A DNA stretch of 64,000 bases from a virus (IMGVR_UViG_3300025012_000027:138027-202026), one strand, 5' to 3'; numbered from the stretch's first letter, positions 8,939-16,126 are shown. Numbers and translations are program-made. The notes: generated by a model from the sequence alone, not told the origin.

Positions 8939-8966
8939 ATTATAACATAATAAATGGGAGAGTCAA
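8939..8966 (-). promoter_or_regulatory. Early sigma-70-type promoter for ligase
   Basis: Minus strand: TTGACT (8966-8961), 16-base spacer, TATAAT (8944-8939). Predicted start of transcription is near 8932, at the first base of the ligase ATG. Confidence 0.75.
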
Positions 8967-8968
8967 TA

Positions 8969-9268
8969 TTAGAATGTCGTTGGCTGTGCCACTGCTCTGG
9001 TCAGCATCATAAGGCCTTCTTGCAAACGCAGTTCACCATGCATTTGCCATTTATGTGGTTCGGCTTCTTGCAGCCTATATAACTCAGCTTCCGCAACCTC
9101 GGGGTTCACCAGCGTATCGAGCAAGGCTGCTTGAACATATATGTGTTGTCGCACTTTCTCAACCATATCGTGGAGCTGAATGCCCAATGCTTTGATTTCA
9201 TTCATAAGATCTATTTCTGTTTGTGACAGATCGCGATAGCCGGTGATTTTCCGATGTTGGTTTTCCAT
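8969..9268 (-). CDS. Hypothetical early protein
   Basis: 99 residues, not recognised, mostly helical and rich in Glu/Leu (for example SQTEIDLMNEIKALGIQLHD). It begins a run of small minus-strand genes between ligase and the phosphoesterase. No membrane segment or known motif. Confidence 0.5.
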   Translation of the reverse strand: MENQHRKITGYRDLSQTEIDLMNEIKALGIQLHDMVEKVRQHIYVQAALLDTLVNPEVAEAELYRLQEAEPHKWQMHGELRLQEGLMMLTRAVAQPTTF

Positions 9269-9282
9269 AATATATCTCGTAT

Positions 9283-9300
9283 GAAGGGGCCGAAGCCCTC
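9283..9300 (-). terminator. Short GC hairpin
   Basis: AGGGC TTCG GCCCC lies between the 9305-9538 and 8969-9268 genes. The stable UUCG-type loop could end transcription or protect an mRNA end. There is no T-tract. Confidence 0.4.
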
Positions 9301-9304
9301 AATG

Positions 9305-9538
9305 TTATGAACGTTTGTTCACGAATGCCGACAACTCAGTTGCTTTTGCAATGATGTCGTCGATTGTGTGTTTGGGGATATATTTATCCCAATCTGCCCA
9401 GGTAGCTTTTCCGGCCTCGACAGACGCATCGAAGTTTGCTTTTGCGAATTTTACTTGCGCATCGTAGATACGATCATAATAGTCTTTGGCCATTTGTAGA
9501 GCGTCGAATCGGAGCTCAAAAGGATTTTTATCTGACAT
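9305..9538 (-). CDS. Hypothetical protein, phasin-like helix
   Basis: 77 residues, all predicted helix, with alternating aromatic and charged residues (MAKDYYDRIYDAQVKFAKAN). The pattern recalls small phasin-like proteins. Function unknown. It lies in the small-gene run and is likely co-transcribed with its neighbours. Confidence 0.5.
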   Translation of the reverse strand: MSDKNPFELRFDALQMAKDYYDRIYDAQVKFAKANFDASVEAGKATWADWDKYIPKHTIDDIIAKATELSAFVNKRS

Positions 9539-9562
9539 GATGTGTGCTTTCTGTGTAGTGAT

Positions 9563-9763
9563 TTACTTGGATACAGAACTCAAAGAGTCTGCAAGATATT
9601 TGGATGCATTGGTTGCGTTTTCGACAACCATCTTTCCAAATTGGGTTTGAGCTACGATCAATTCATTGACCAGTTTATTGGTCGTTGGATCTGCGACGAC
9701 GGCGTCGACAACTAGCTTGTTGATACTCTGAACGGTATCGAATACATAATTTGCGTTTAGCAT
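9563..9763 (-). CDS. Hypothetical small helical protein
   Basis: 66 residues from ATG 9763 (MLNANYVFDTVQSINK). This start has an ideal AGGAG site. A longer reading from 9853 would overlap the upstream gene and add an arginine-rich segment unlike the rest, so it is rejected. A phasin-like helix (AQTQFGKMVVENATNASKYL) is visible. Function unknown. Confidence 0.55.
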   Translation of the reverse strand: MLNANYVFDTVQSINKLVVDAVVADPTTNKLVNELIVAQTQFGKMVVENATNASKYLADSLSSVSK

Positions 9764-9803
9764 ACTAACTCCTGTGATGTGTGTTGTAGAAGATTCTACT
9801 GAG

Positions 9804-9809
9804 TATTTA
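9804..9809 (-). promoter_or_regulatory. Possible late promoter
   Basis: GTAAATACTC on the minus strand lies 40 bases before ATG 9763. It matches the late motif but sits at the end of the upstream gene, and the gene served is not a known virion gene. Confidence 0.35.
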
Positions 9810-9992
9810 CGGCGCCTTTTTAGGGACCTCTGTGATGTCGAGTTTTGCCCCACTGTGCAGGTATACTTCCATTTGTTGGCCGTCTTCTAGATGGTGTTCT
9901 TGAAACACCTTACCAGTACCTGGATCGAGAACTTTGACAAGCACTGCTTGGTGGTTCGGGGCTGGGCTTTGGATGATAACACGAGTGGTCAT
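9807..9992 (-). CDS. Hypothetical small protein
   Basis: 61 residues (MTTRVIIQSPAPNHQAVLVK onwards). Predicted beta-rich, no motif recognised. Ribosome site AGGAT. It starts two bases after the end of the 9995-10390 gene. Confidence 0.5.
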   Translation of the reverse strand: MTTRVIIQSPAPNHQAVLVKVLDPGTGKVFQEHHLEDGQQMEVYLHSGAKLDITEVPKKAP

Positions 9993-9994
9993 GG

Positions 9995-10390
9995 CTAATC
10001 CTGTATGGGTTGGTTGATAACACGAAACTGCTGTTCATCCAAGAATATTTTCCTGATATATTGTGGTATTTGATGTTGCGTGGCCAAGATCGCTTCGATG
10101 TGATCGTCTTCAAGATCTTTCAACGGACGTCTTGTCAATGGCTGTTTTCCATCTTTGCCATAAGACCCCCACGAGAATTCTTCTCGAATCAGATCATGTG
10201 AGTCTGTATCATATACTGGCGCATATGTCGCGGGGACCTTGTTTGAGCTAGTCCGAGTATAATCTAGACCACCATCCAACACATAGAGTTCGCCGTTCTT
10301 ATCAACATATTCGGTATAATCATGTCGATGACGGCTGTAAATAACAGTTCCATCGGGGGTGATCATCTTGTTTACGAGCATCTGAGTCAT
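9995..10390 (-). CDS. Conserved phage protein of unknown function
   Basis: 131 residues. The pattern MITPDGTVIYSRHRHDYTEY, DGGLDY and FSWGSYGKDG is typical of a protein found in many T4-like and other large phages with no assigned role. It starts directly after the phosphoesterase gene and is probably co-transcribed. Confidence 0.6.
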   Translation of the reverse strand: MTQMLVNKMITPDGTVIYSRHRHDYTEYVDKNGELYVLDGGLDYTRTSSNKVPATYAPVYDTDSHDLIREEFSWGSYGKDGKQPLTRRPLKDLEDDHIEAILATQHQIPQYIRKIFLDEQQFRVINQPIQD

Positions 10391-10391
10391 A

Positions 10392-11258
10392 TTAAATCTC
10401 CACGGTTTTCAAATTGAAGTTATTAGCACAATTCTCGTATCCAATGTATCCTCGTGGATTGCTGACAATTCTGGTCTGCCCGATCATATAATCCTGTGGG
10501 CAATGAATATGTCCATGCGTCCATAGTTTAATCTGCGGACGCGCCCTGATGAAATCATCTAAGTTAGACGCATATGCTGGGTATACTGCTGGATCTCGTC
10601 CAAATGCAATATCTAAACTCCGAAGAGATGGGGCATGATGTCCAACAACTACGATAGTTTTTGTTGGATTATCATCGACTACATCTCGAATGAATCCAAT
10701 GCAGTGTTCGTGCTCATCAATAGATGCCTGTGGAGAAAACTTTCCAGGTCGGGTCTTAAACACAGGAGGTGAGTTGCGATTCAACGGGTCGCTGGGAACT
10801 TTATAGTTCACCATCCGGTTACTGTTATCAATGTGAACGTAGTCGTTCATTCGATCATGAGCATTATTAATTGCTCGTTCGTTACCATTATCCATATCAG
10901 TCCAGAGAGTAGACCCAACGAACATGACATCGCCATCGGTAACGATTTCTTTGTCCAACACAAAAATATTTGGTAGATACGATAGGCGATCAAAAAGAAT
11001 CTGGTGCGTCTTGGCAAAATCTCCATGATAGTGTTCATGGTTACCAGAAACATACATCACAGACTGGAACTCGTTAGAGCATTGTTGAAAGAACTCATGG
11101 AACTTGTTCGAGCGCGCAACATTTGTATTGTCAACGTCTAACAGATCATTGGCAATGCAAATATCACCGCTGAGGACAAGCACATCAGCCCCGTCTTTAT
11201 TGACTAGTTCGATTGGACCGAACTCGAGGTGGATATCTGAACAGATTGAAATTTTCAT
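10392..11258 (-). CDS. Calcineurin-like metallophosphoesterase
   Basis: 288 residues. All five family motifs are present in order: SDIHLEF (residues 6-12), SGDICI (30-35), SGNHEHYH (about 75), GHHAPS (about 212) and THGHIH (about 253). Two metal ions are expected. Substrate is not predictable from sequence; relatives act on nucleotides, nucleic acids or proteins. It lies downstream of the tRNA-Met gene at 11289. Confidence 0.85.
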   Translation of the reverse strand: MKISICSDIHLEFGPIELVNKDGADVLVLSGDICIANDLLDVDNTNVARSNKFHEFFQQCSNEFQSVMYVSGNHEHYHGDFAKTHQILFDRLSYLPNIFVLDKEIVTDGDVMFVGSTLWTDMDNGNERAINNAHDRMNDYVHIDNSNRMVNYKVPSDPLNRNSPPVFKTRPGKFSPQASIDEHEHCIGFIRDVVDDNPTKTIVVVGHHAPSLRSLDIAFGRDPAVYPAYASNLDDFIRARPQIKLWTHGHIHCPQDYMIGQTRIVSNPRGYIGYENCANNFNLKTVEI

Positions 11259-11288
11259 ATAGGATACGTGTTGTGATTCGGTAGTTTG

Positions 11289-11361
11289 TAGGTCCCTCCG
11301 GACTCGAACCGGAACCTTACGAATTATGAGTTCGCGGCACTAACCATTATGCTAGAGACCT
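11289..11361 (-). tRNA. tRNA-Met or tRNA-Ile2 (CAT)
   Basis: Acceptor AGGTCTC/GGGACCT, anticodon stem GCGAA/TTCGT, loop CTCATAA, T-loop TTCGAGT. The CCA end is not encoded. The acceptor stem continues outwards into a 14-bp inverted repeat (11281-11294 with 11357-11370). The anticodon arm resembles Ile2 as much as elongator Met, so identity is left open. Confidence 0.85.
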
Positions 11362-11400
11362 ACAAACTACCGTATAGAAGTATTATAACACCATTTTTGC

Positions 11401-11586
11401 CTATTGTGGCGTCTCTGATAAAATTTCTTTATTAGTCTGCGTAACCAACGGCATCGTTTCGTCTAGTGGAACGGCTGAGTCTTCTAGAATCTCCACTGGC
11501 CGTTCTTGACGAAAGATTCGATTGAAGTTCGAATCATACTCGTCAAAACTAACGCTATATGGCCTTGCCTTGCTACCTTTACTCAT
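11401..11586 (-). CDS. Hypothetical small protein
   Basis: 61 residues, charged, no motif recognised (MSKGSKARPYSVSFDEYDSN). It lies between the small membrane-protein genes and the tRNA-Met gene. The start is weakly supported by AAGGAGATATT just upstream. Confidence 0.45.
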   Translation of the reverse strand: MSKGSKARPYSVSFDEYDSNFNRIFRQERPVEILEDSAVPLDETMPLVTQTNKEILSETPQ

Positions 11587-11595
11587 AATATCTCC

Positions 11596-11763
11596 TTAAA
11601 GTTCTTCGATGATTCCCAGCACTTCAGCTGTGATAAATAATACACCGGCGGTTGCTAATTGCCCAGTAATCAAGGCCAATCCTGCAAGAATTCGGATAAT
11701 GCTCTTAACCAGGCTGACAGCAAAGTGAAACGTATCGACTCTATCAAACAATCGTTTAAACAT
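11596..11763 (-). CDS. Small membrane protein B
   Basis: 55 residues. One or two hydrophobic segments are seen (IIRILAGLALITGQLATAGV and onwards). The ATG shares one base with the stop of the upstream gene (TAATG), so translation is probably coupled. The pair of small membrane proteins after a thermonuclease could be lysis- or exclusion-related, but no family was recognised. Confidence 0.55.
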   Translation of the reverse strand: MFKRLFDRVDTFHFAVSLVKSIIRILAGLALITGQLATAGVLFITAEVLGIIEEL

Positions 11764-11942
11764 TATGGGGTTCCTGCAAAGGTTTTCTGTACGACATTAC
11801 CTACAATGTAAGCAGCTACTGTGGCAATGACTACCGCTGAGTATACTCCATCTGCGATATGGCCGAAATACACCAATGTATGTGCAGATCCAAGACTAGC
11901 AATCGCTGCTATAAACTTACGACTTAGATGCTTGCTGCTCAT
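11763..11942 (-). CDS. Small membrane protein A
   Basis: 59 residues with two hydrophobic stretches (FIAAIASLGSAHTLVYF and VYSAVVIATVAAYIVG). Its ATG overlaps the TGA of the thermonuclease gene (ATGA) and its TAA overlaps the next ATG. Holin-like size and topology, but this is inference. Confidence 0.55.
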   Translation of the reverse strand: MSSKHLSRKFIAAIASLGSAHTLVYFGHIADGVYSAVVIATVAAYIVGNVVQKTFAGTP

Positions 11943-12292
11943 CGCTTACCTCCAAAATATGGGACGGCATATCCTTCATTGATCATGCGGTCATTAAACA
12001 ATTCACCGTCTGGCAAATAGATGTCGGCCAACCAACGACCGTATTTATCTGCCTTAAATGACGATATAGTAACAGTTTTGCCGAGCAATACAGACTTAAC
12101 ATATTCCTTGGCCTTCTGACCAGATTCGCGAACAATCGCATCTGGGCTGTTGAGTTCTGGCGTATCAATACTGTTTAGTCTGAATCGAATCTTGACCCAA
12201 ACAGTGAACCCAAGATCTATGTTTGCATCGACGGTATCTCCATCTACCACATTAGTGATGGTAGCAGAGTAAATGTAATTTTGTTTGATCAT
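11939..12292 (-). CDS. Staphylococcal-nuclease-like thermonuclease
   Basis: 117 residues covering one SNase domain. The family motifs VVDGDTVDANI, RLNSIDTPE (metal ligand and arginine), KADKYGRWLADIY and GYAVPY are present, including the catalytic arginine-aspartate pattern. It would cut DNA or RNA in a calcium-dependent way. No signal peptide is seen, so it probably acts in the cell, for example in host DNA breakdown. It directly follows the tmRNA gene on the same strand and overlaps small membrane protein A. Confidence 0.85.
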   Translation of the reverse strand: MIKQNYIYSATITNVVDGDTVDANIDLGFTVWVKIRFRLNSIDTPELNSPDAIVRESGQKAKEYVKSVLLGKTVTISSFKADKYGRWLADIYLPDGELFNDRMINEGYAVPYFGGKR

Positions 12293-12304
12293 TGTTGATT
12301 AGGT

Positions 12305-12660
12305 GATAGTGGGATTGATTTGGTAACAAGGCTCAATCCCAAAACCCTCGTCCAATTAGGCGTTAGCCATCATCAGAAATTGTGAGTCATTTGCATTTCT
12401 CAGATTTGCTTTGTCGCGGTCATCGCCTACCGGGTTGCCGTCTCTACTTCCTAACGCTGTCGAAAACCGAATTCAGGCCCATTAAAGGTGTTTGGCGCGG
12501 TACTTTAAACCATCTTTAACTGACGCTAGGATCGAGGTTGCGAACCTCGAGGGCCTATTACCAAATACCTTTGGTGGACCTGCCGGGATTCGAACCCGGG
12601 TCCAACATTCCTCCACTTCGAAGGATTTACAACCATTTCTCTAAGCCAGGATCGCCGGCT
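12305..12660 (-). ncRNA. ssrA: Circularly permuted (two-piece) tmRNA
   Basis: On the minus strand the acceptor half comes first. T-arm CCGGG-TTCGAAT-CCCGG is followed by CAGGTCC, A and an encoded CCA ending at 12572. After an intervening segment comes the coding half from 12480: GGGCCTG, then GGTTTTCGACAG, the tmRNA 5' signature. GGGCCTG pairs fully with CAGGTCC (one G-U). The tag frame runs from GCA at 12394 to TAA at 12356 and encodes ANDSQFLMMANA. The intervening segment carries a 12-bp inverted repeat that extends the acceptor helix. CAGCGTT in the coding half pairs with AATGTTG in the acceptor half, as expected of helix 2. Outer ends are approximate. Confidence 0.9.
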
Positions 12661-12667
12661 TAAATTT

Positions 12668-12841
12668 CTACGATGGATACACGAACCAAGATGTTTTCTT
12701 TAGGTACGCTTCCATCTCCGCCTCGCTCATAGACAATTGCTTCGCAGCTAACGATATGAACTTGGTGTATCTAAACTTTATATCTTGATGATCTTGGCCA
12801 TTACACCAAGCATCATACATAACCTTTGCATACAGATACAT
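12668..12841 (-). CDS. Hypothetical small protein
   Basis: 57 residues (MYLYAKVMYDAWCNGQDHQD onwards), helical, no motif recognised. Ribosome site AAAGG before the ATG. It ends just upstream of the tmRNA acceptor half, so both may share a transcript. Confidence 0.5.
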   Translation of the reverse strand: MYLYAKVMYDAWCNGQDHQDIKFRYTKFISLAAKQLSMSEAEMEAYLKKTSWFVYPS

Positions 12842-12860
12842 ACCAGACCTTTATTGGTTT

Positions 12861-13031
12861 CTAGTATTTAGTATCCTTCTTGATTTTCTTACCCAGAGTA
12901 TCTTTAACCAATTGGTGATACTTGTTCAGTAGATAGTAACCATAGTTCGAATATGCAGTGACAAGTTCGACCGGCGAGGTCGCCTTCAGAATCTTACTTA
13001 GGTAATACGATTCGTTAAGTTTGTTGCTCAT
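12861..13031 (-). CDS. Hypothetical small protein
   Basis: 56 residues, Tyr- and Lys-rich (NESYYLSKILKATSPVEL), not recognised. Its start overlaps the end of the 13015-13197 gene by 17 bases. Confidence 0.5.
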   Translation of the reverse strand: MSNKLNESYYLSKILKATSPVELVTAYSNYGYYLLNKYHQLVKDTLGKKIKKDTKY

Positions 13032-13197
13032 TTGTAGAACGATCTTTCTTATCCGAAGATACTTTCACTTTTGAGTTGAGCTCCGCCTGGATCATAGCAT
13101 TTTTGTAAATGTTACGCTGTTCTGCGTCAACGATAGTAGACATAACTCTCTTGGAAGTCTTGCTCAGACAAAAGTGTGCAGTTGGTTTAATGTACAT
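13015..13197 (-). CDS. Hypothetical small protein
   Basis: 60 residues, basic (TSKRVMSTIVDAEQRNIY). No recognised family. Ribosome site AAAGAACC is moderate. First of three overlapping or adjacent small genes before the tmRNA. Confidence 0.5.
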   Translation of the reverse strand: MYIKPTAHFCLSKTSKRVMSTIVDAEQRNIYKNAMIQAELNSKVKVSSDKKDRSTNEQQT

Positions 13198-13240
13198 TGA
13201 GGTTCTTTCTATTTAAATCAATATTGTGGTTGTATCGTGA

Positions 13241-13513
13241 TTAGCGATTCGATCTAGGTTGGTCGATACTGCGCCAAGGAATTCCATGCTGTTCAGCGCA
13301 TGCAACGCCGATGGCTAAGACTTTTCTAATTTCTTTAAGAGCATCTCCGTCACCATCATGTGATGCCCATGCCGATTCTGCATCAGTTAAAAATTTCCGC
13401 ATCAAAGTTAGCCAACCGCCTACTTCATGTGGATGATCTATTACAGACCCCCATTCAGCGTCCTGGAACCGACGTTCGCCGTCAATTATCTCATAAACTT
13501 TCAGTCGATCCAT
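13241..13513 (-). CDS. Conserved phage protein
   Basis: 90 residues. GERRFQDAEWG, HPHEVGGWLTLM and EIRKVLAIGVACAEQHG form a pattern seen in many phage proteins of unknown role, with a helical layout resembling MazG-type folds. It follows the omega-subunit gene by eight bases and is likely co-transcribed with it. Confidence 0.6.
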   Translation of the reverse strand: MDRLKVYEIIDGERRFQDAEWGSVIDHPHEVGGWLTLMRKFLTDAESAWASHDGDGDALKEIRKVLAIGVACAEQHGIPWRSIDQPRSNR

Positions 13514-13521
13514 CAGTTACC

Positions 13522-13728
13522 TCATTTCAATTTCTTCAACATTTCGCGGCCAGTGGCCCCCTGTTCAATTTCTGCCAGGGCGGTTAAGATAGGGCCATTC
13601 TTTGTAGGAACTCGAGGCGCATCACCGCGCCGAAGTTCTCGAGCACGCTTGGCGGCAATTAGTACGAGATCGTACCGACTGCCTACCATTTTAACTGCAT
13701 CCTCGGATGTAATTCCGTCTGTACTCAT
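13522..13728 (-). CDS. rpoZ: RNA polymerase omega subunit homologue
   Basis: 68 residues, the size of bacterial omega. The conserved core is clear: TSEDAVKMVGSRYDLVLIAA, then KRARELRRGD, ALAEIEQG and GREMLKK. The APRVPTKNGP..TALAEI..G..G.EMLKK region is closest in pattern to betaproteobacterial RpoZ. Omega wraps the beta-prime C-terminus and forms part of ppGpp site 1. Here the first residues are MSTDGIT instead of the MARVT type that contacts ppGpp. It has its own strong early promoter and an AAGGAACG ribosome site. Confidence 0.85.
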   Translation of the reverse strand: MSTDGITSEDAVKMVGSRYDLVLIAAKRARELRRGDAPRVPTKNGPILTALAEIEQGATGREMLKKLK

Positions 13729-13749
13729 CGAACGTTCCTTTAAAATGCT

Positions 13750-13778
13750 ATTATAACACCGATATATAAGATTATCAA
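13750..13778 (-). promoter_or_regulatory. Early sigma-70-type promoter for the omega gene
   Basis: Minus strand: TTGATA (13778-13773), 17-base spacer, TATAAT (13755-13750). The transcript would start near 13743, 15 bases before the omega ATG. It overlaps the end of the Thg1-like gene. Confidence 0.75.
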
Positions 13779-14575
13779 GCGTTAACGATGGGTTCGCCGA
13801 AAAATAAAGTCCGGACTGGATCCGGCTGCTTCGTCAGCCAAATATCAACAGTATCAACGAATGAACGAGTAACCGGCGTAGTGGGTCTAAACTGTGCAGG
13901 AATTTTAGCAAGTTGTTCTACCGTCAAAGTACGCTCTTCTTTAACTCGTCTAGCAAACAATCCTCGTTTGAAAAATGCTGGATATTCGTTAAAATTAACC
14001 CCATGTACAGAATGCATCATTTCCTGCATCTCTGACCGATTCTTACCTTGAAGCTCTTTGTGGGAGAACATTGACTGAGCTGCCATCGAAACCGCATTCT
14101 TAGTACAGTCTTCTTGACGCCATAGAACCGCATTGTATGCTTCAGTTAGTGTAGGAACTACAAACGACCGACAATCAAAACATGGAAATTCGTTGATCTT
14201 TTCTGGAAGATATTCTGCCAATTTTTTGTTAAAATATGCCGCGGCAAATGATGCTAGCACAGAATCTAACTTTTGAAAGCGACCGCCGAATGGATACTCG
14301 GTCATACTATCAGTAGTTGTATACCACACGAGAGTAATTTCATCCGACTGCACATAACCAACAAGTGCGCCAAAACGATCCACTAACTCACGCATAGTAT
14401 CTCGCATGAGTTGGGATAGTCGCATATCAAAAGGACGCTTTAATCCCTTAGTAAAAGAGTGGAACGATTTGCCATCGAGCCGAGCAATAAGTGGCTGGCC
14501 CTTGAACGCTACTCTGGAAGTAGAAGGAGATTCGTATTGTTTCATACGATCCCCAAAAGATGTCTTATCTGTCAT
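13775..14575 (-). CDS. Thg1-like protein (3'-5' nucleotide-adding enzyme)
   Basis: 266 residues. The palm-like catalytic site of tRNA-His guanylyltransferase/Thg1-like proteins is clear. IARLDGKSFHSFT near residue 30 gives the first metal aspartate, and GYVQSDEITLVW near residue 73 gives the SDE motif. Downstream blocks (FDCRSFVVP, SMFSHKELQGK) also fit. Thg1-like proteins add nucleotides 3'-5' to tRNA 5' ends, either G-1 on tRNA-His or to repair truncated tRNAs. The phage tRNA-His already encodes G-1, so 5'-end repair is more likely here. Neighbours are omega and a conserved protein. Confidence 0.85.
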   Translation of the reverse strand: MTDKTSFGDRMKQYESPSTSRVAFKGQPLIARLDGKSFHSFTKGLKRPFDMRLSQLMRDTMRELVDRFGALVGYVQSDEITLVWYTTTDSMTEYPFGGRFQKLDSVLASFAAAYFNKKLAEYLPEKINEFPCFDCRSFVVPTLTEAYNAVLWRQEDCTKNAVSMAAQSMFSHKELQGKNRSEMQEMMHSVHGVNFNEYPAFFKRGLFARRVKEERTLTVEQLAKIPAQFRPTTPVTRSFVDTVDIWLTKQPDPVRTLFFGEPIVNA

Positions 14576-14622
14576 GCTATTGTCCTTTCAAAACATTGTG
14601 TTTGACTCGCTCATCACGAGTA

Positions 14623-15255
14623 TTATTTGGCGACTACCTTATCATATTCAGCGATGCCCCATGCCAAAGCATAGCAACACCAAATAAAGTAATGTGTATA
14701 TTCTTCAGTGTCAATCTCATAGAAGTCTTCGAATGGGCGGTTACTATAAATTTCACAATCCATTGCCGATCGGTAAGCGTGTTCTTTGCCGCCGTCTTCC
14801 AAGCAATCGAGTACATCATTCTCAAGAATTTTAAACGCTTTCAACTTGTCTTCTACAGAAAAATTCTCGCCATCGGCCCATTCGTTAAATTGTTCAATCA
14901 GCCGTTTCTTAAACTTCGCAACGCTCCATTCTTTGAAGCCGTCACCACGGTCAACCGCTTCTAACTTTTCACCCCAATACCCAGGGTCGATATCCAAAGT
15001 TAAATTGTTTGCCTTTGCGTAAGAGCTCATTCGATCAGTTCTGAAGAACTCGAACATATCATTGAGCCGGCGGAACACGTATGTTCCCATATCGCCAGTA
15101 TAACACAAATATCCAGGCCAGGTGATCAAGTCAAAGTGCATGCACATAGTTCCAGGACGCTTGAACCGAATGTGTCGAAACAACCCATCGTCTCGAATTA
15201 CTTCGACGACATGAGTTGAAACGTCTTTGAGAAACTCTGCTTCAGTGATTGTCAT
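14623..15255 (-). CDS. Conserved phage/prophage protein
   Basis: 210 residues. TMCMHFDLITWPGYLCYTGD with TYVFRRLNDMFEFFR is characteristic of a protein found in many prophages with no known role. Strong Trp/Tyr content, soluble, mixed fold. It lies between tRNA-Arg(TCT) and the Thg1-like gene. Confidence 0.6.
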   Translation of the reverse strand: MTITEAEFLKDVSTHVVEVIRDDGLFRHIRFKRPGTMCMHFDLITWPGYLCYTGDMGTYVFRRLNDMFEFFRTDRMSSYAKANNLTLDIDPGYWGEKLEAVDRGDGFKEWSVAKFKKRLIEQFNEWADGENFSVEDKLKAFKILENDVLDCLEDGGKEHAYRSAMDCEIYSNRPFEDFYEIDTEEYTHYFIWCCYALAWGIAEYDKVVAK

Positions 15256-15267
15256 AATATAAATGAG

Positions 15268-15344
15268 TGGCCTGCCCGGAGGGACTCGAACCCCCGACCC
15301 ACAGATTAGAAATCTGTTGCTCTATCCGACTGAGCCACGGGCAG
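15268..15344 (-). tRNA. tRNA-Arg (TCT)
   Basis: Acceptor CTGCCCG/CGGGCAG, anticodon stem ACAGA/TCTGT, loop TTTCTAA, T-loop TTCGAGT, discriminator G and encoded CCA. Reads AGA/AGG. Confidence 0.95.
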
Positions 15345-15349
15345 GTAAA

Positions 15350-16024
15350 TTACCATAATAAATCGAAATTACCTTTTAGAACAGTGTTACATGATGCATC
15401 CTTGTTTGTGCGGTGATCAGAAACCCTATTGTCCTGGAGCCTGTACGTGCGAATTTTATCGCCCCTCATTCCAGACCCAACTTGGTTCTTTCTATAATGT
15501 GCTAAGTCGTTATTATACACGGTTTTCGCTGATGCATCAACTCTTTTAGTAATATCTTTTAGAGCTAAGTCGTAACTAGTTATACGACTTCGAGTTTGAG
15601 CTGTTGCTACAACCCCGGTTGGAATATGCGTTAGTCGGCACGAACATTTCACTTTATTACGATTTTGCCCACCAGCGCCCGTGCCACTATACCATTCTAT
15701 CCGAAGATCCTTTTCGGGTATATTAGCAGTGGTTATCTCGACATCTTTGTCTATGATAGCAACGGTCACCGTGCTAGTGTGGACCCTACCTTTGCGCTCT
15801 GTAGGAGGCACTCGTTGAATCCTGTGCCCACCAGCTTCATTGGCCAATCCCGAAAGATCCGAACCTTCCAGGAGAATCTCATACCCTCCTGGAAATTCAT
15901 CTTCCGCTAGAATGATTCAGCCGACCCTAGCCGCGTGTTTCTTATACGCCGTAGCTAGGTCCTTAACAAACAACTTACTGTCATCCCCGCCTTCAGCGGA
16001 GCGTATCTCTATCATGCGTTTCAT
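15350..16024 (-). CDS. Short RF1-like release factor interrupted by in-frame UGA
   Basis: 224 codons from ATG 16024 (strong AGGAG site). It holds the catalytic GGQ at 118-120 (GTGAGGQNRNK) and an RF1-type codon-recognition motif, PPT, at 73-75 in GGHRIQRVPPTE. Domain 1 is absent, as in PrfH-type factors. Codon 36 is TGA (15917-15919), in frame, at the place where RF1 proteins usually carry Trp (ARVG-stop-IIL against ARRW-RVEI). No other stop lies in the frame, and codons 37-60 still encode the expected family sequence. A +1 or -1 shift soon meets stops, so readthrough, for example by tRNA-Trp, or loss of function are the options. A TTG restart at 15847 is possible but poor. Confidence 0.75.
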
Positions 16025-16126
16025 ATCTTCTCCTAATGTAATCCCATACAATTCCCACATAACCTTCGATCGCTTATAAAACGTGTCGAAGATTATCCGT
16101 ATCACTATAACCCGAATTTCATATTG

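Noticed and set aside
15850-15930. prfB-like +1 frameshift at the UGA of the release factor
   Set aside because: The +1 and -1 frames hit stops within a few codons, and the downstream conserved sequence is in the zero frame.
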